From: Rhea pennata
Taxonomy: Eukaryota; Chordata; Aves; Rheiformes; Rheidae
Reading direction: 5' to 3'
Length of the DNA stretch: 64,000 nucleotides
Assembly (NCBI RefSeq): GCF_028389875.1
Contig: NC_084674.1
Coordinates: 15,409,501-15,473,500 of the forward strand
This document shows, one piece after another, positions 41,101-53,641 of the stretch. The notes below the pieces were generated by a model. It made no database searches. It was not told where the DNA came from and saw only the letters and a program-made list of their open reading frames with translations. The position numbers and the translations under genes were made by a program. Every line of letters begins with the position of its first letter. Within the stretch, counting starts at the first letter, position 1.

Positions 41101-42890
41101 TTAAGGTTTCTGGAATGTATTCTACTCGTTAATTTATATGGGTGCTTCCTATGCCTATATATCTCTTTGAATGATGATTAAGAAATACTCAGTACACAAA
41201 AGAATGGGAGCTATGCACAGTTCACGAAACGTAATGCATGCTCTGACTTACAGTTTTCATAAAAAGTTTGCAAAGATTTTATGTGCCAGAACTGGTAACA
41301 TGATCTAGTTTAGGAACTCCCTGGCTTTCCAGCTCTGCAGAAGTCATTTTTTCTCCATGCAAGGACCAGATCCAAAGCTTGCTAAAATCAATGGGAGCCT
41401 TTCCACGTTTCAGTGGGCTTTGGATTAGTCCCTAAGTGTTTTAACCAGAAGAATTGTACCAAACTCCTGTTGCAAAAGTAAAAATATTCATATAAGTTTA
41501 TATAATATGAACTGTTACCTGTAGTTGCCACACAGACACAAACTGGAAAATATGGATTAAAAATCATTTGCAAGTTTATTTGCCTACATTTTGTAAGCAG
41601 TGTTGCTCTTTACTCACAGCATAATTTCTCTGATAAATACTAGCTTTTAGAGTTTAAAGAGGCATTTTAGTCCAAGAGTTCTATTTACAAAATGTATTTT
41701 TTCAGCTGTATGCAGAAGTGTAAAAATTCTATGGCAATATATATATTTTTTAATACAACTGGATGTTTTGAAAACTTGGGTTACATTAATGCATCAATAA
41801 TAGAGAACCCCCTACATAATACATTTCCATTTTCCTAGAAACAAAGTCCACAGATAAATGAAAAACTGCCCTATAAAGGAAACATTTAATTCCTCCCACG
41901 CATCTGATAAACAGATCTACCAAATAAGACTAATGCACTGCTTTCTCTCCAAGAATACTGTGCCATTTGATTGCAACAGAAGGAGCGTTACAGTAAAAAT
42001 CATTCAGCGCTCGCTCTGCAGTCTCGCACAGTCAGACAGAGCCACATCCAAAGCCCAGAGAAATCAGTAAGGATCTTTCCACTGGCTGACTCCGGCTCAC
42101 ACGTTCACTTTTAGTAGTCCCCTAGATTTCAGCAGTACTAGTCAAGCCATTAAGAACAACAGTCATCAATAAGTGATTGCATGGCTGAAATACTCGTAAG
42201 AGATTTTAACTTTTATAAATCTGAGGTTCTTGTAAAGTCATTCTCTACTGTCTTGTAAATTAAAGTGGACTTTGCTTAAAATATAACAACAAAACATTGC
42301 TTTCAGTACCTTCAGTTCTGGAGGGCTGCTAGAGGTGCTACCTATTCCCACCTGCCATGGAACTTAAAGGAAATAAATTGAAGATTCTTTGGTTTCTAAT
42401 GAAAAAGTTAGTTTTACTGATACTATTGCCACTTCAAAGCTACTGTGCATGTAGAGAAGATCAGCAAACTCACCATTTACAGAATCACAGACACAGCAGA
42501 ATTTCACATTTTTGGAATTTAAAATCTTTTTGATTTCAGGGGATCATGCCACACAAATCAGCTGTAAAAACCAGTTGGCACCCAATAAACATAACAAGCA
42601 TGTTCAAGTCCGATTTAAGTCCATACTTAATCCTTAGTCCTTAGAAAGGCAAACTATTCATGGATGCCTGTGACAAACTTGACTAGATGAGAACTAGGAT
42701 TGCTTGTATGCTCCAAACATTTTATTAACTAGAATATTTTGTTCCTTTGTTGCAGCTGTCAGAGGAGCTAGCGAAAGAGGAATTAAAAAATGTGTCACTG
42801 GAGTGTTACGATGATAATCTACTGCATTGGATCTCCAAACATGACCATGATATCCTGGAGAAGATCACAGATGCAGAAAAGGAATGCTAA
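38126..42890 (+). CDS. ERC2: Putative ERC2 alternative C-terminal exons (Rab6-binding-type tail), partial
   Basis: Two exons are proposed: 38126-38206 (acceptor ttttctgaag, donor cag|gtaatg) and 42756-42890 (acceptor ccttttgttgcag-like tract, TAA stop). Both are phase 0 and open in the same frame. The first gives 27 residues starting FFVPRDGNRTLFAYAEA and ending RQLQISQ; the second gives 44, from LSEELAKEELKNVSLE through LLHWISKHDHDILEKI to KEC. Against the C-terminus of the ERC1 Rab6-binding isoform, as I remember it, the second exon aligns without gaps, sharing L-x-x-E-L-x-K-x-E, I-x-x-H-x-x-D-I-L-E and A-x-E. ERC1 ends there in an FIP-RBD helix that binds Rab6. ERC proteins are coiled-coil scaffolds of the presynaptic active zone and of vesicle capture. 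ERC2 is the expected same-strand gene just upstream of WNT5A, and the phase-0 entry matches the junction after which ERC tails alternate. The first exon is weaker than the second. Another gene, or an unused exon, remains possible. Confidence 0.62.
39517..39720 (+). mobile_element. MIR-like SINE relic
   Basis: Elements of the MIR consensus occur in order: ttagcactcatccagg, cacattacaaacattaag, ggtattatccctgcgata, cacagaagttaggcacag, ggtcacacaagaagctag, and tggcagagacagaattcaga. It lies between the two proposed ERC2 exons. It is an ancient, fixed insertion with no coding role. Confidence 0.72.
41364..41433. repeat. Palindromic interspersed repeat of sauropsid type
   Basis: GGACCAGATCCAAAGC at the left and GCTTTGGATTAGTCCC at the right are imperfect inverted copies (12 of 16 positions pair). 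The middle reads atcaatgggagcctttcc and ttcagtgggc. This matches a short palindromic family familiar from bird and reptile genomes, built on 'gatccaaagccc...tgaagtcaatgggag'. The family name is not known to me with certainty. Confidence 0.5.
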
Positions 42891-45705
42891 GGCTGATATC
42901 TAATGAAATGCAGCATTAATTGGCATCTTCTCCCTTATTTCTTGTAGTCTATTATGAAATTAGATACTTTGGAAAATAATGAAGGAGACTGAAGCAGAAA
43001 TTACAAGAGCTTCATTTCTGTCTTTAGTGGGTCTTGTAAGTTATTCTGTTTTCACAAAGAAACCATCTGTTCAGAGTACTATTGTTTAATGAGGTTCAGT
43101 TAAACAGGTTTTCTAACTAATTTGGGGTAAATTGATATTGATTTTTAGTAAGTAATTCAGGTTCTTTTAGGTGTGATATCTGCATTTGCTGATTTTACCT
43201 AGTCTATTCTAACGTATCACTTCTATTGCATTAGATTATCAGAGAGGCATTAGTAAAGTGTTATATAAGGGTGCTGGCATTAATCTTACCCCCAGGTAGA
43301 TGTGGGCTTTTACAAAAATAAAACCCAAGCCTTTACCCTCCTCCGTTTTCTTATATCTACTGATAAAATAATAATAATTTAAAACTAACATTGATAGTTT
43401 AACCGGTATTAAGCTCTGGGCCAGGTTGGAAATGAAATCAATTTTTGGTACTAATAACTGATGGCAAAGATTAGCTTTATGAAAATATGGTGTGTGTCTC
43501 TGACAATGCATAGGACATCTAATTTGATCATAAATATAAGATAATGTACAAGATATATCTATTGCTGGATGGTAAAAGCTTGAGGATTATATAAATACAT
43601 ATGTGTGTGTATATATATGGACATACCAAGGATGTATCAACCTTTTACCATCCAAATGCGTACAGGTTTTCAATAATAAAAGCTGGGACTCATTAAAAAA
43701 TAAAAATAAAGTTAAAATTGCTGTGAATACAGTATATGCACTAGGTCTCCTGTAAATGAGGAACTGTTTGTTGTTATTTTCTGTATTGAAAAACAGTCTT
43801 CGTCACGGATCCCAATGAATTTTAGATGTTGAAGAAGAAAATACCAATGAACAAATAGCAATTAAAGGCTGTTTGTATCCATGAAATATATCTAGTAAAA
43901 TAATTGTGAAGCACATGCAAGGAAAAATACAAATGTGAAGTTATTACATTCAGTGAGAGGATATAACTGACAGACAAATCTCTGTTGCTTCTTAAGGAGA
44001 GGATCCTTGTGACTCCATGAACATTTTCAGTCAGTCTGGCAAACATGTGCAAAGGTTTGGCTGTTATATTGAGGCATCTTTTTGTCCATGGAAGAAGTAC
44101 TTCTGTGCTGATGTGAGTGGGAAAGGAATATCTGCATTTTTAAAGGACAAACAATAAATTTAAGCATGGGTGGCCTTAATCCTTAGTAGTTTTTCTTTGC
44201 TGCTGTGAAAAGAAAATATCTAAATGGATATTCCTAAAGTCTTGCACTGAATTTAGAAAAATTATTTTTTGAAACTGTGGTGCAATTACCCCTAATCATC
44301 CTACGTGAGCCATACATATAGTAACCCCTTTAAAATGATTGTCTAGAGATGATATTTTATTTATTTGTACCATTCTTGGTGCAATCAAAGAGCAACTTAT
44401 TCAAGCAGGAGTCCTGCTGGATGCTACTGTCTTCAGTAAATAGAATAAAATGTATAGAATTAGTTTAGCATAGATAATCCAAATTTCATTCATGTTTAAA
44501 AAGTTTGTCCTTTAACTATCAATGGTGTTTTAGATCTTTGTTTTTGAAACAGCAAAGCTCTTGGGAGTTTATTTAGCACATATGACAAATGTTGCACTTG
44601 GAAACTCAGACAACAAAACTAGTTTCTCATGACAAATTTGTTGTCGCAGTAGGGGACAATCCTCTGTGTCTCTTACAATCAGGTCTTTACCTTAACTCTG
44701 CAACTGAATACTTGAAGTAGAAAATTATCTAGGGGAAAATAGGGTCACAAATACAAAGCTGTATAGTTAGATATTTATATGTATGTGCCAATTTTGTCAC
44801 AGATATTATTTTAGGGGCATTTTTGCTCCACTCATGTTGGTAAGAGTATTGATCTAAACTTTTATCAGGGCCTACAATTTAGCCCCTAATGAGGAAAATT
44901 TTGTGTAACATTGCTTTTTTTTTTTTTTTTTCATTTCATGTGATACTCTATGATGTTTGGAGAAAATCTTTTCATATATTAAAATAGAATCTCGGGGTTT
45001 ACAATAAACACTGTGATGTTGGGAGAATATTTTATTTGAGCAATGTTTGGTAGTGTTTTTCCCCCCTAAGTGTAAAGACGCAAAGTGACTTTTGGTTAAC
45101 ATTTAAGATAATGATTATTATTTTAATGTGAGATCAGTCTTGTACTGCACATTCTCTCTTTCATTTAAATGTACAGTATGAATTTTGTATTTAATGAATT
45201 TTGTGTATCCAGTATGCACGTACCTGCACATTGACTTTCATTTGAAAGTGGGTTTCAATTTACTTTTTAAACAGTGTTTATGAAAAGACCTCAGATGTAT
45301 TGACGCAAACTATATCTGCAATGTTTTTTTTTTTTTTGTGTGTGTAGAGTGATGTTTGAATGTGATGTTCTGCAGCAATGGGTCAGTATTCCCTATTTAT
45401 CTTAGATCCTCATTTGATAGTGCTTCTTGTAATATATATATTTTTTTTTTTTTTTTGAAGTGAGTGGCATGTTCTGGATTGTGATATTGATATGTGGTTA
45501 AGAACATTGATATGAAATTAAGGAATTCTTAGAAATTACCAGTGGGCATGTATTAGACAGTCATTTGTAATTTAATGTCTAGTAGAAGTGTAAAGTACCA
45601 AGGTATTTAGAGTTCATAACACTGTTATCATGTGTATGGGAAGTATTTAGTGTTGATCAGCTTGTTTATATTCATCAAATAAACTTTGTTTCTTTCTGAA
45701 ATCAG
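42891..45705 (+). other. ERC2: 3' UTR of the putative ERC2 transcript
   Basis: AT-rich sequence follows the TAA stop for about 2.8 kb. The best end is AATAAA at 45678-45683, followed about 25 bases on by a GT-rich tgttgtgtc element. Earlier AATAAA hexamers at 43675-43680 and 44153-44158 could give shorter 3' UTRs. It contains T tracts at 44915-44931, 45324-45337 and 45441-45456 and an 18-bp-arm hairpin at 43566-43654. Confidence 0.6.
43566..43654 (+). repeat. Long hairpin in the putative ERC2 3' UTR
   Basis: TGGATGGTAAAAGCTTGA (43566-43583) and TCAACCTTTTACCATCCA (43637-43654) are reverse complements with one mismatch. They are separated by 53 bases of AT-rich sequence that includes TG and TA runs. 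The structure could be an RNA stem-loop, a microRNA-like precursor or the relic of a small inverted-repeat element. Confidence 0.7.
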
Positions 45706-45706
45706 T
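45678..45706 (+). terminator. Polyadenylation signal, putative ERC2 3' end
   Basis: AATAAA at 45678-45683 is followed by ctttgtttctttctg and then the GT-rich tgttgtgtc, the classical arrangement of hexamer, cleavage zone and downstream element on the + strand. It is the last such signal before DNA of different texture, so it is the best 3' end for the exon at 42756. Confidence 0.65.
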
Positions 45707-46680
45707 GTTGTGTCATTAAAACTAGGTTTAATGACTGTAAGAAAATGTGTGAGAGATGTTTTCCACATGGTAAATCTATCACACTCCTTATTTCTCTAAT
45801 TGCTACCATTCAAAGTAATTTATCTTCCTGTTGTTACTATCACATAAACTGTTTAAGAAAGCATAAAAAGGAAAATGTCTCCTAGGCCCCACTCCCAGAA
45901 ATGCTTACAAGCAACTTTACTAAAGTGAGTAACCATTTTCTGGATTGGGCTCTTAGACAGCAATACGCTTTTGAGTGGGTTTCTAAAACATAATATTTTT
46001 GTGTGACCCTCTGTAATTGCATAGAAAATTACATTTTGTTTATGTACTTTACTGACCAAAAGCCGTAAGGTGTGAAATTCTCTGCACAGTCAGCTCCTTT
46101 TTCAGCTGCCTGGTAAGTGGTTCCCCTTTTCCATTATGTTCACTTTTTTTAGAAAAGGAACTTTTGTTGAAGAGGAATTTCTTACCTCATAGAACTCCCT
46201 GGACCAGCTCAGTGCACACACAGCAGGAGAATAAAAGGTAAGTAAGTATGCATTTTAGTTAGGTTATTTGAAAATGCACGGTCTCATAGTTTTAAGCTCT
46301 GTTTCTTTACCTACAAATCAGTTTTCTTGGTGAGAGAGTACTGCGTGCTAACATAGGATATTAAGTTTTGCTTTTAACTACAGCTACATGTACATTTATT
46401 GTGTATTTCACGTATGCCGCCTAGCCTTGAGTCATGAGACTATGACGGGAGTAGCAATTGCTTGCGTCTTCTCTCTAGACCTGCTGTAGTTCTTCAGAAC
46501 TGCCTTGGTGTGCTCAGACGGTGCTGCTAGTAGGTGACTCTTCATCCTGCTCCGAGCGTTTTTTAACGCGATGTTTATAGTTAATCACTTCCTGCTTTCC
46601 AAGGCAGCTCCTGCCTCCCTGCGCTGATGAACGCAGAGAGTGCCAGGGCTCTGCACTGAGGCCAGACAGGAGGAAGGCCA

Positions 46681-46766
46681 CTCCTGGGTGTTCACACTGT
46701 GCTTCAGGTCCAGGATTTGATCCTGAAGAAAATGCGCTAATTCTGCATGCTACATTATGTTCTTGA
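46681..46766 (+). repeat. Diverged direct repeat, copy 1
   Basis: The run gttcacactgtgcttcag, then gatcctgaagaaaatg, then ctacattatgttcttg matches, in order and spacing, a second copy at 47268-47361. No known family was recognised. Confidence 0.65.
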
Positions 46767-47267
46767 TCCCGGTTTTCCATAGAATTGTTTTCAGTAAGGA
46801 CTCCCCCCTTTCACCTCCATAGCAAGGGGCTCTGAGCCCCAAGGAGACGTGGTCAGGCCAGTGCCCCTGGGTGTCTGCTGGGTGCCTTGGGGAGGGGAGT
46901 GCCACAGGGGCACCCCCGTGGTTGAGATAAAGCCGTGCTTGTGCTGGCTTTGGGAGCTGGCCTCTGGTTGAGGGTCGAGTTTGCAGAGTTGAGCAGCTCC
47001 TCCAGCCCTGTTGAAGGGACCCCGAGCAAGTCAGCTGTTTTGGAGCGTGAAGTTCCCTCCTCGGAGAGCCTTTCTTGTTCACTCCAGACATGCCAAAGTT
47101 GCTTGAGGTTTGAATGAGCTAACATATAAGCAGCGGGGGACAACCTGGGGTATGAAGTCATGTGTAGCTTTCCCTTTCAGGCCAACATGTCAGTTCTGAC
47201 ACTGTCTAAGAGCCCCAAACAGTTCTATGTCAGGATCAGTTGGATGAAGTCAGCTGCAGGACACCTA

Positions 47268-47361
47268 CTCCTGCTCCCGGCTGTTCATACTGTGCTCCAC
47301 ATCCAGAACTCGATCCTGAACAAAACACACTAATTATGTATTGCTACATTATGTTCTTGGG
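47268..47361 (+). repeat. Diverged direct repeat, copy 2
   Basis: The run gttcatactgtgctccac, then gatcctgaacaaaac, then ctacattatgttcttg is the counterpart of the copy about 590 bases upstream. It could be a local tandem duplication or two insertions of one unknown element. Confidence 0.65.
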
Positions 47362-50300
47362 CAGAAACCTGTCAGAAGTACAAAACAAAGGATCAAAGAA
47401 TTTCATGACTGTATTTCACCTGTTGATATTGCTTCTCCAAAACACAAAACTTTTATTAACTAATGTATTAAATCATTCCAAGTAAAGCCAAGTCAGCTCT
47501 AAGGCAGTACTGCATTCCCATTATGAAATCTGTGGGAGCCCTACATACAGCCAGGGCATAATTTGACCCGTATATGAAAAGAACAGCTAAAGACATGGGA
47601 CCTGCTGTAGAGATTTTACTTCTACAAGCACAGAATGACTTTATACTGTGCACCTCCCCTCTCAAACGAGAGGCTACCTTTGCTTTCACCAAGAGTAGCC
47701 TGCCACACATCATAACATACTGTGTATAGCTTGGAGGCATATAGCCTGGATGCAACTGCAGAATCAAGGGCTTATTTTGCTTGGTTTTATATTTCTTCTA
47801 TTTCTTGTCCTTCAAAAGGAGTGTGTGTTCAAAATGAGACTATTCTAAGATCACCACTGATGCAGAGGAAGATTAGGCAAAATGTCAGCGCATCCCAAAG
47901 ACAGTGAATGTATCACTTTGAAATGAGCACTTGATTCCACATTACGGAGCGTTATACAACATATTCCCACGTATCTACAAGTCCCTGGACAAATCCAAGA
48001 ACTTTGAACTAGCAGAGTTTCAAATGGAGGCGGCCGTCCAAGTTTGAGACGGCCGTGCTTTGGGTACGCACCCCAGAGAAGCCAGTAGACACCAGATGTT
48101 CTGGCAAGACAGCCCGCGCTGCGCTCGGGGAGCGCGGGGCTGGAGGAGAGCAGCCAGCTAATGCCAGATGGAGCAGAGACGCGTGTGGGAGGCGACACAA
48201 CCAAGTTAGATGGCTCCAGATAGCAAAGAGCTGATGATGTGTGGCTCTACATCACCTAACCAATATTCAGAAGGCTCTGCGACCTAAGAGAAATAACTAC
48301 CAATATCTTCAGTTAACCTGAGTTCAGTGGGAAGTGTTCTTGTTGTGGGAAAATAAGCAGAAAGGAAATATCTGCGCAGAATGTATGATAATGCAGCGTG
48401 CTAACTATCTTTTATTTGAATGTATTTTGGACAAATTACTCATAAGTGAGTTATCCGGGGCTTGCCAAATATGCAGCAAAACAGTTATTATAGCAAATTA
48501 CACCATCATCTAAACACCTCTGTTTAGGCTTTTAGTTGACTTCTTCTGCACGAAATTCTTTTCTTGATTGTTGTTTCTTAATATTGCTATATTTACAGCT
48601 TTGGTTACCATAGAAATAAATACTATCACAAACATCAACATACATATAACAGAATAATGCTATTTCCTGAATTTCACAAGGGGAACGCGCTTATTAATGA
48701 ACACCTATATGGTAAGGAATAGTTTTAATATCGTTCTCAAGTCTATTGATTCACGTCCTCGTATGCAGTTTATTATGGGCCTTACATTTCATTTTTAACT
48801 TCTAAAAATAAAGAAAAACAGCTGAGGTACATTTCTTTAAATGGCCAGATTCTGGGTAGAGGTTAACACAGGCCAAAAGAGAGCACAGATCTGCCCTGGA
48901 GCTCTTTCAGTTTTATTTTGTTTTGTTTTAATAAAAGGATCTTTACTGCGGTCCAGCAAGGGTCACAGAAACCCGGTCGTTACGGGCCCAGCCATAGTCC
49001 TTGCGCGCTGCTCCCGTGCCCTCAGCACCTACCGCGCTCGGAGTTCGCTCACGCGTGGGAAGGCAGCGCTGGCGTCAGTGAGGGCAAGGGTGTGCATGGA
49101 GGGACTAGCCCAAAGTTTACTCAAGCAAACTGAAGAGCAATAGCCTTAAAGACTTACAGTGAGTTCTTGATTGTCCCCCCCCCACACACACACCCAGAGC
49201 TGCTGCTTTTTGGAGCACATGTGTATGTTTACAGCAGCATGAAGCCAAAGCATTTCCTCTGTCAGAATTTGAGCTAAATGTGATTCAGATGCACTGACTG
49301 CGTGACTTTCTGAAGGGTTCATGATAAGAAACTGCATCTTAAGGTTCATTTTGAAGTTCGCTCGCATTTTGTTTATAGTCGTGCTGATCATGTTTCTAGG
49401 TCAGCCCTCTACTCCTACCAACTTGTAACACAGTCTCTCCTTATCGCGTCTCTACATTACATTAACCTCTCTCGTAAGACTTTTTTTAAGACTGAATAAG
49501 TATCAGTCAGTCTATAGGTTAGTTTTATTCTTGCCATTGCCTCCAGGATTAAAACACATTATATATCTAAGGTGTCTATTTGATTAAACAAAATAGCATA
49601 TAACCAATCTTTTAGTTAGGGTTTAGAGGAAGAAAAGAAAAATGTAATGACAAACTCCCAGGTCTCTCCAGGTAGCCAGTTGCTAGAGGAGCTGTTCCAA
49701 TTCTGATGCCATTTGGCGTGTCAGAGTTATTTTCACTGAAGTTAAACAACCAGGCTCCATATCTGAAAGCTGAAGGTTGTAAATCTCCCTTGTGAATGTT
49801 GCCTATGACAGGGAAGGAAAGACTTGCATAATTACCACTTGTACTTCCTCGGAGAACATGAGCTCAAGTCTAAAGCAAGGAGTTTGGTCAATAAAACATC
49901 GAGGTTTGAAAACTACAGGAAAAGACCTGTCCAGCTCACATGATAAGGAATTTGTTCTTGGTTAGAAAAACATGAATATTTTAGTGGAAGCCTCTTCTTC
50001 AGATCTGAGTTTTGGGTGGGTATGGTTAATTTTTCTGCAAGATAACCAGCCATCATTGCAATTTACAGCTAAATTAATTGAAATATCTCATAATCTTTCT
50101 TCTAACTGAAGCATATTATACTGAATATAGTTATGCTGCTAAAATAGAGTGAACTATTTACTAATCTAGCTATAAATGGTATTATATTCACTGGTGTCTT
50201 TGAAACAGGTTATGAATTTAAAAGCAGATTCCAGTAGCAGCACCCTATTTCCATGTAACGCTACTGAAGTCCAAGGGAATTACTCGCAGAATATGGTTCT

Positions 50301-53300
50301 TCTCCAGAAAGTAAGGAATGTCAGTGCATGGCGTTTCTGGCTGTAATTGGCTACACAGCTTACAGAAGAAGAATAAAATTACTTATAAGAGCAAATTTTA
50401 CAGGACTAAGGTCCTGAAATCAATTACAAATCATTTTGGGCTCATGTTTGTGCAATCACACTGCTCCCTTTCATAGCAATCCGCACACAGGACTGTGGCG
50501 TTGAGACATTTAAGCCTTGTTGCCGCTCTGGTTGCTCCCCTCCGTTGCAGCAACGTGGGCATACGGGTCTGACGCTTTTTACTCTGCCATGCTTTGTGCA
50601 TTTTTCAGTTCTCAATCTCCTCACTTGGAGCTGTCACAGACAGTCTTTGAAAACTTCTTTTTAAAGGAGTCCTGTGATTCTTCCGCTGCTTCGCCACCTT
50701 CTCTAGGGATGCTCGGAGGACTTTGCGCTACGTGGCAAAGGTCTGCAGCGGAGCCCTGAGGTAAGAGTGACTGAAACTAAACATATGCTCGAGCCACGGG
50801 TTATCCATGCATCCCACCTTGTGTGCTAGGTGAAGATGCTCTCCTTCCACTGGGTACCACAGGACTCGAACGTAATCAGCATGCTGCAGGATAGAGGCTG
50901 AAAGACTTAAAACCTTGTGCAATTTTCCTGATACCCACTAGGTCACCATCCTTAACATCCCAGAGATGAGGGAAATCAGGAAATTTTAAATTTCTTTATA
51001 AGCTTTTTAAAAGTTCCTTAGAAATACCAGTTCTTCACAGAGTTCATTTTTCTAATCAGTTTGGCCTGATGATTATTTTTTTCCTTCTCTGTTCTTTACT
51101 TCCAAAGACTACTTGTGACAAATTTGACCTTGCACATTTGGTATACTTAGGGTGAATAGAGAAAACCTGGCCTGAAGAGGTATTTTCTGAAACTGACCTT
51201 TTGGTCCTTGACACTATATCCAGTCCTGAGAATAATTCAGATTACTTAGAGGCAAAGATGTTAAACTGCAGACGGAAAATAAAGTAAATAGAATATTTGA
51301 AGTGAGTAATTTATATGGAAATAATGGTGCCTTGATGTACGATAGCCAAGTACTTTCATGAAGGTCAAACATAAAGGGAATGGGATGGTTTTCAAATTCA
51401 AAAATCAGATGTTTTTATTTTGCTAACTTTCTTCCTATTTGCATATCCAAAACATTTGAAAGCTGCTTCCTTAAACCATGTTACAAATAAAATAGGAATT
51501 GAAGAGAGTTTTGATGTTATGCACATCCTACTTGCACCACAGGAATTAGATGAAAAAGACACTTTTCTCATGCCGCATCTTAGTATAGTTTTGCAATTAT
51601 GCTACACAGACAATATTAACAATTTTTATTAAATACAGGATATCTACTTAAAATGAATACCAGATTTTTAGGAAGAGCTTTTAAACAAATATTTTAAAAA
51701 TCTGATTTCACTTTGAATTAACTTTCAAAATCCAGTCCAGATATATGTGAAAAAATACAAAATGTAAATATATTTTCTAAAGTGGTACAGTATGTGAAAA
51801 TTATAAATTGTTACATGCTTTGTTAATGTAGCTGAGTGAAGCTTAGTCTCATATCAGATAGAATCTTTTAGATAAATCATTTATGACTAGATGACTTCTT
51901 ATCCAAAAGTCAAATATGTGATCATTTACAGAGGTCATGGGCTATATTCTGCTCTTGTTCCATAATCAGCTGAACTAAACCCCATGAGTCCTTCTCAACT
52001 GTATACTCACAGGGTGATACTATAATAAAATACTGCTCAAATTGTATTTCAGACAAGGAATGCTCTTCCCAAAACTATCCTACTCTCAGGGATAGGGCTG
52101 CCAATATTCATTCCAGTACAAATGACAAGTATAAAGTCCGATATTTTGAAGGGGAGCACCCTGGCTACTTAGTGGAATTAAGCGCTGCTGTGTCACACAT
52201 TTAACTATTTAAGGGACTTTTAAAATGTATATGCTAGAATCATTTTTGCTATCTATATAGTCAGCCTGGGTTTTATAGCTAAGCCATCCTTTTGCTAAAG
52301 AGGAGAGGTACACAGAAAATAATGAAAAACTTGAGCACATTTTCCTAAAGAACACAAGCTGGTGTTGTGGGAGAGGGAAGAAATACTATCAGCTTCTCAG
52401 GAAATAAACGGAGAATAACCTCACAGATTGCCTACTTGTGGTGATACAGCCATCACAAGAGCCTCCTAACACACTGTCAAAACAAGTCACAGGATGATGG
52501 GAACAAGTCTGCTCTCCCCTTCTTCATTATTCCTTGTTTTCTTTCGCTTTCCTTATCTCTCGTCTCTTCCCCTGTGAACATCAGATTATTCAGAAATAGG
52601 AGAATGAATATACTGTTAAAGCAGCAGGATTATGAGATAATAGATACACCAGTCCTTGCTGTTTACCTTACCTCCTCCTCAAGCTTTTCCTGCCTCTCCT
52701 CATTCTTCGTCTTCCTCAAATCATCTAAAACAAGTAACACTTTTCCTTGTAAACTAGATAGGTTATTAGCCTCTGGCATTTCTATCATCCTATAGAAATA
52801 CACGTAATCTATCAGGAAAATACAATAAATTTTCTGGCTAAAACCTGGCAGAAATGAATGAGATTTTTTTCCCTATAAAATTCACTACAACAAGCAGTAG
52901 TTCAATAGATTGTGCTCTACTATGAGTAAGTTATCTCATGAGCCTCAGAAGTTCTGGAGGGAAGTATTTTATGAAGATAATATCAAAACAGATGCTTAGG
53001 TAGAGAAAAGTTGCTAAACTGGCAACCCATAATAAAGACAATTAGATCAACTAAGGCAGGATGACTATCATCAAGCAATTAAGTGGCTGCATCTGTAGCT
53101 ATTACTTTGCTTGGCTGTTTTGTTAAAAGTGATATCATGGAGCCACCACTGCGCTTTGAATTATAGGTTATTAGAGACTGCTTGGATGGAAGAAATGCTG
53201 TGACCAGGATGGATGCCAACGAGGCAGGGTTGGGCAATCGCTATAGCTGTTCAAAGAAATGCTCCGGGCAGTAATGAGTACCTGTCATGCTCTCCCAGAA

Positions 53301-53570
53301 GCAAGACTATAGCTATCTTGCAAAAAAGTTTACAGTGTTCTGTAGCATTAGGAAGAAGAGAAGACCAACTTCATGAGATTGGCATTGCAACAGCATGTTA
53401 GGATGTTAGATGGTTTTTCTCTGACTTTGAATCAAGAAATAGAACAGGCATGGGCACAGACTGTGGACTTTGGTATACACCATAAACGAGAGCAGCAGAT
53501 GCCTCTTTGCAGCAGCCCTTGTTGATGTCGTTGTTAGGTCCTGTCTAGAAGGTCAGATATGCTTCGACCA

Positions 53571-53571
<1 letters not shown>

Positions 53572-53612
<41 letters not shown>

Positions 53613-53641
53613 GAGAGAGAGAGAGAGAGAGAGCAAGAGAG
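53572..53641. repeat. A37 followed by (GA)n
   Basis: 37 consecutive A run into gaggg and then GA units to about 53641. This is an all-purine stretch of about 60 bases. It could be the tail of a processed retrocopy, but no recognisable gene lies upstream. Confidence 0.95.

Larger units (their letters stand above)
38207..42755 (+). other. Intron between the two proposed ERC2 tail exons
   Basis: It runs from the gtaatg donor to the ttgcag acceptor, about 4.5 kb. It holds a moderately CpG-rich stretch at 39.0-39.36 kb, a MIR-like relic (39.5 kb) and a palindromic repeat (41.4 kb). Nothing else was recognised. Confidence 0.55.
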
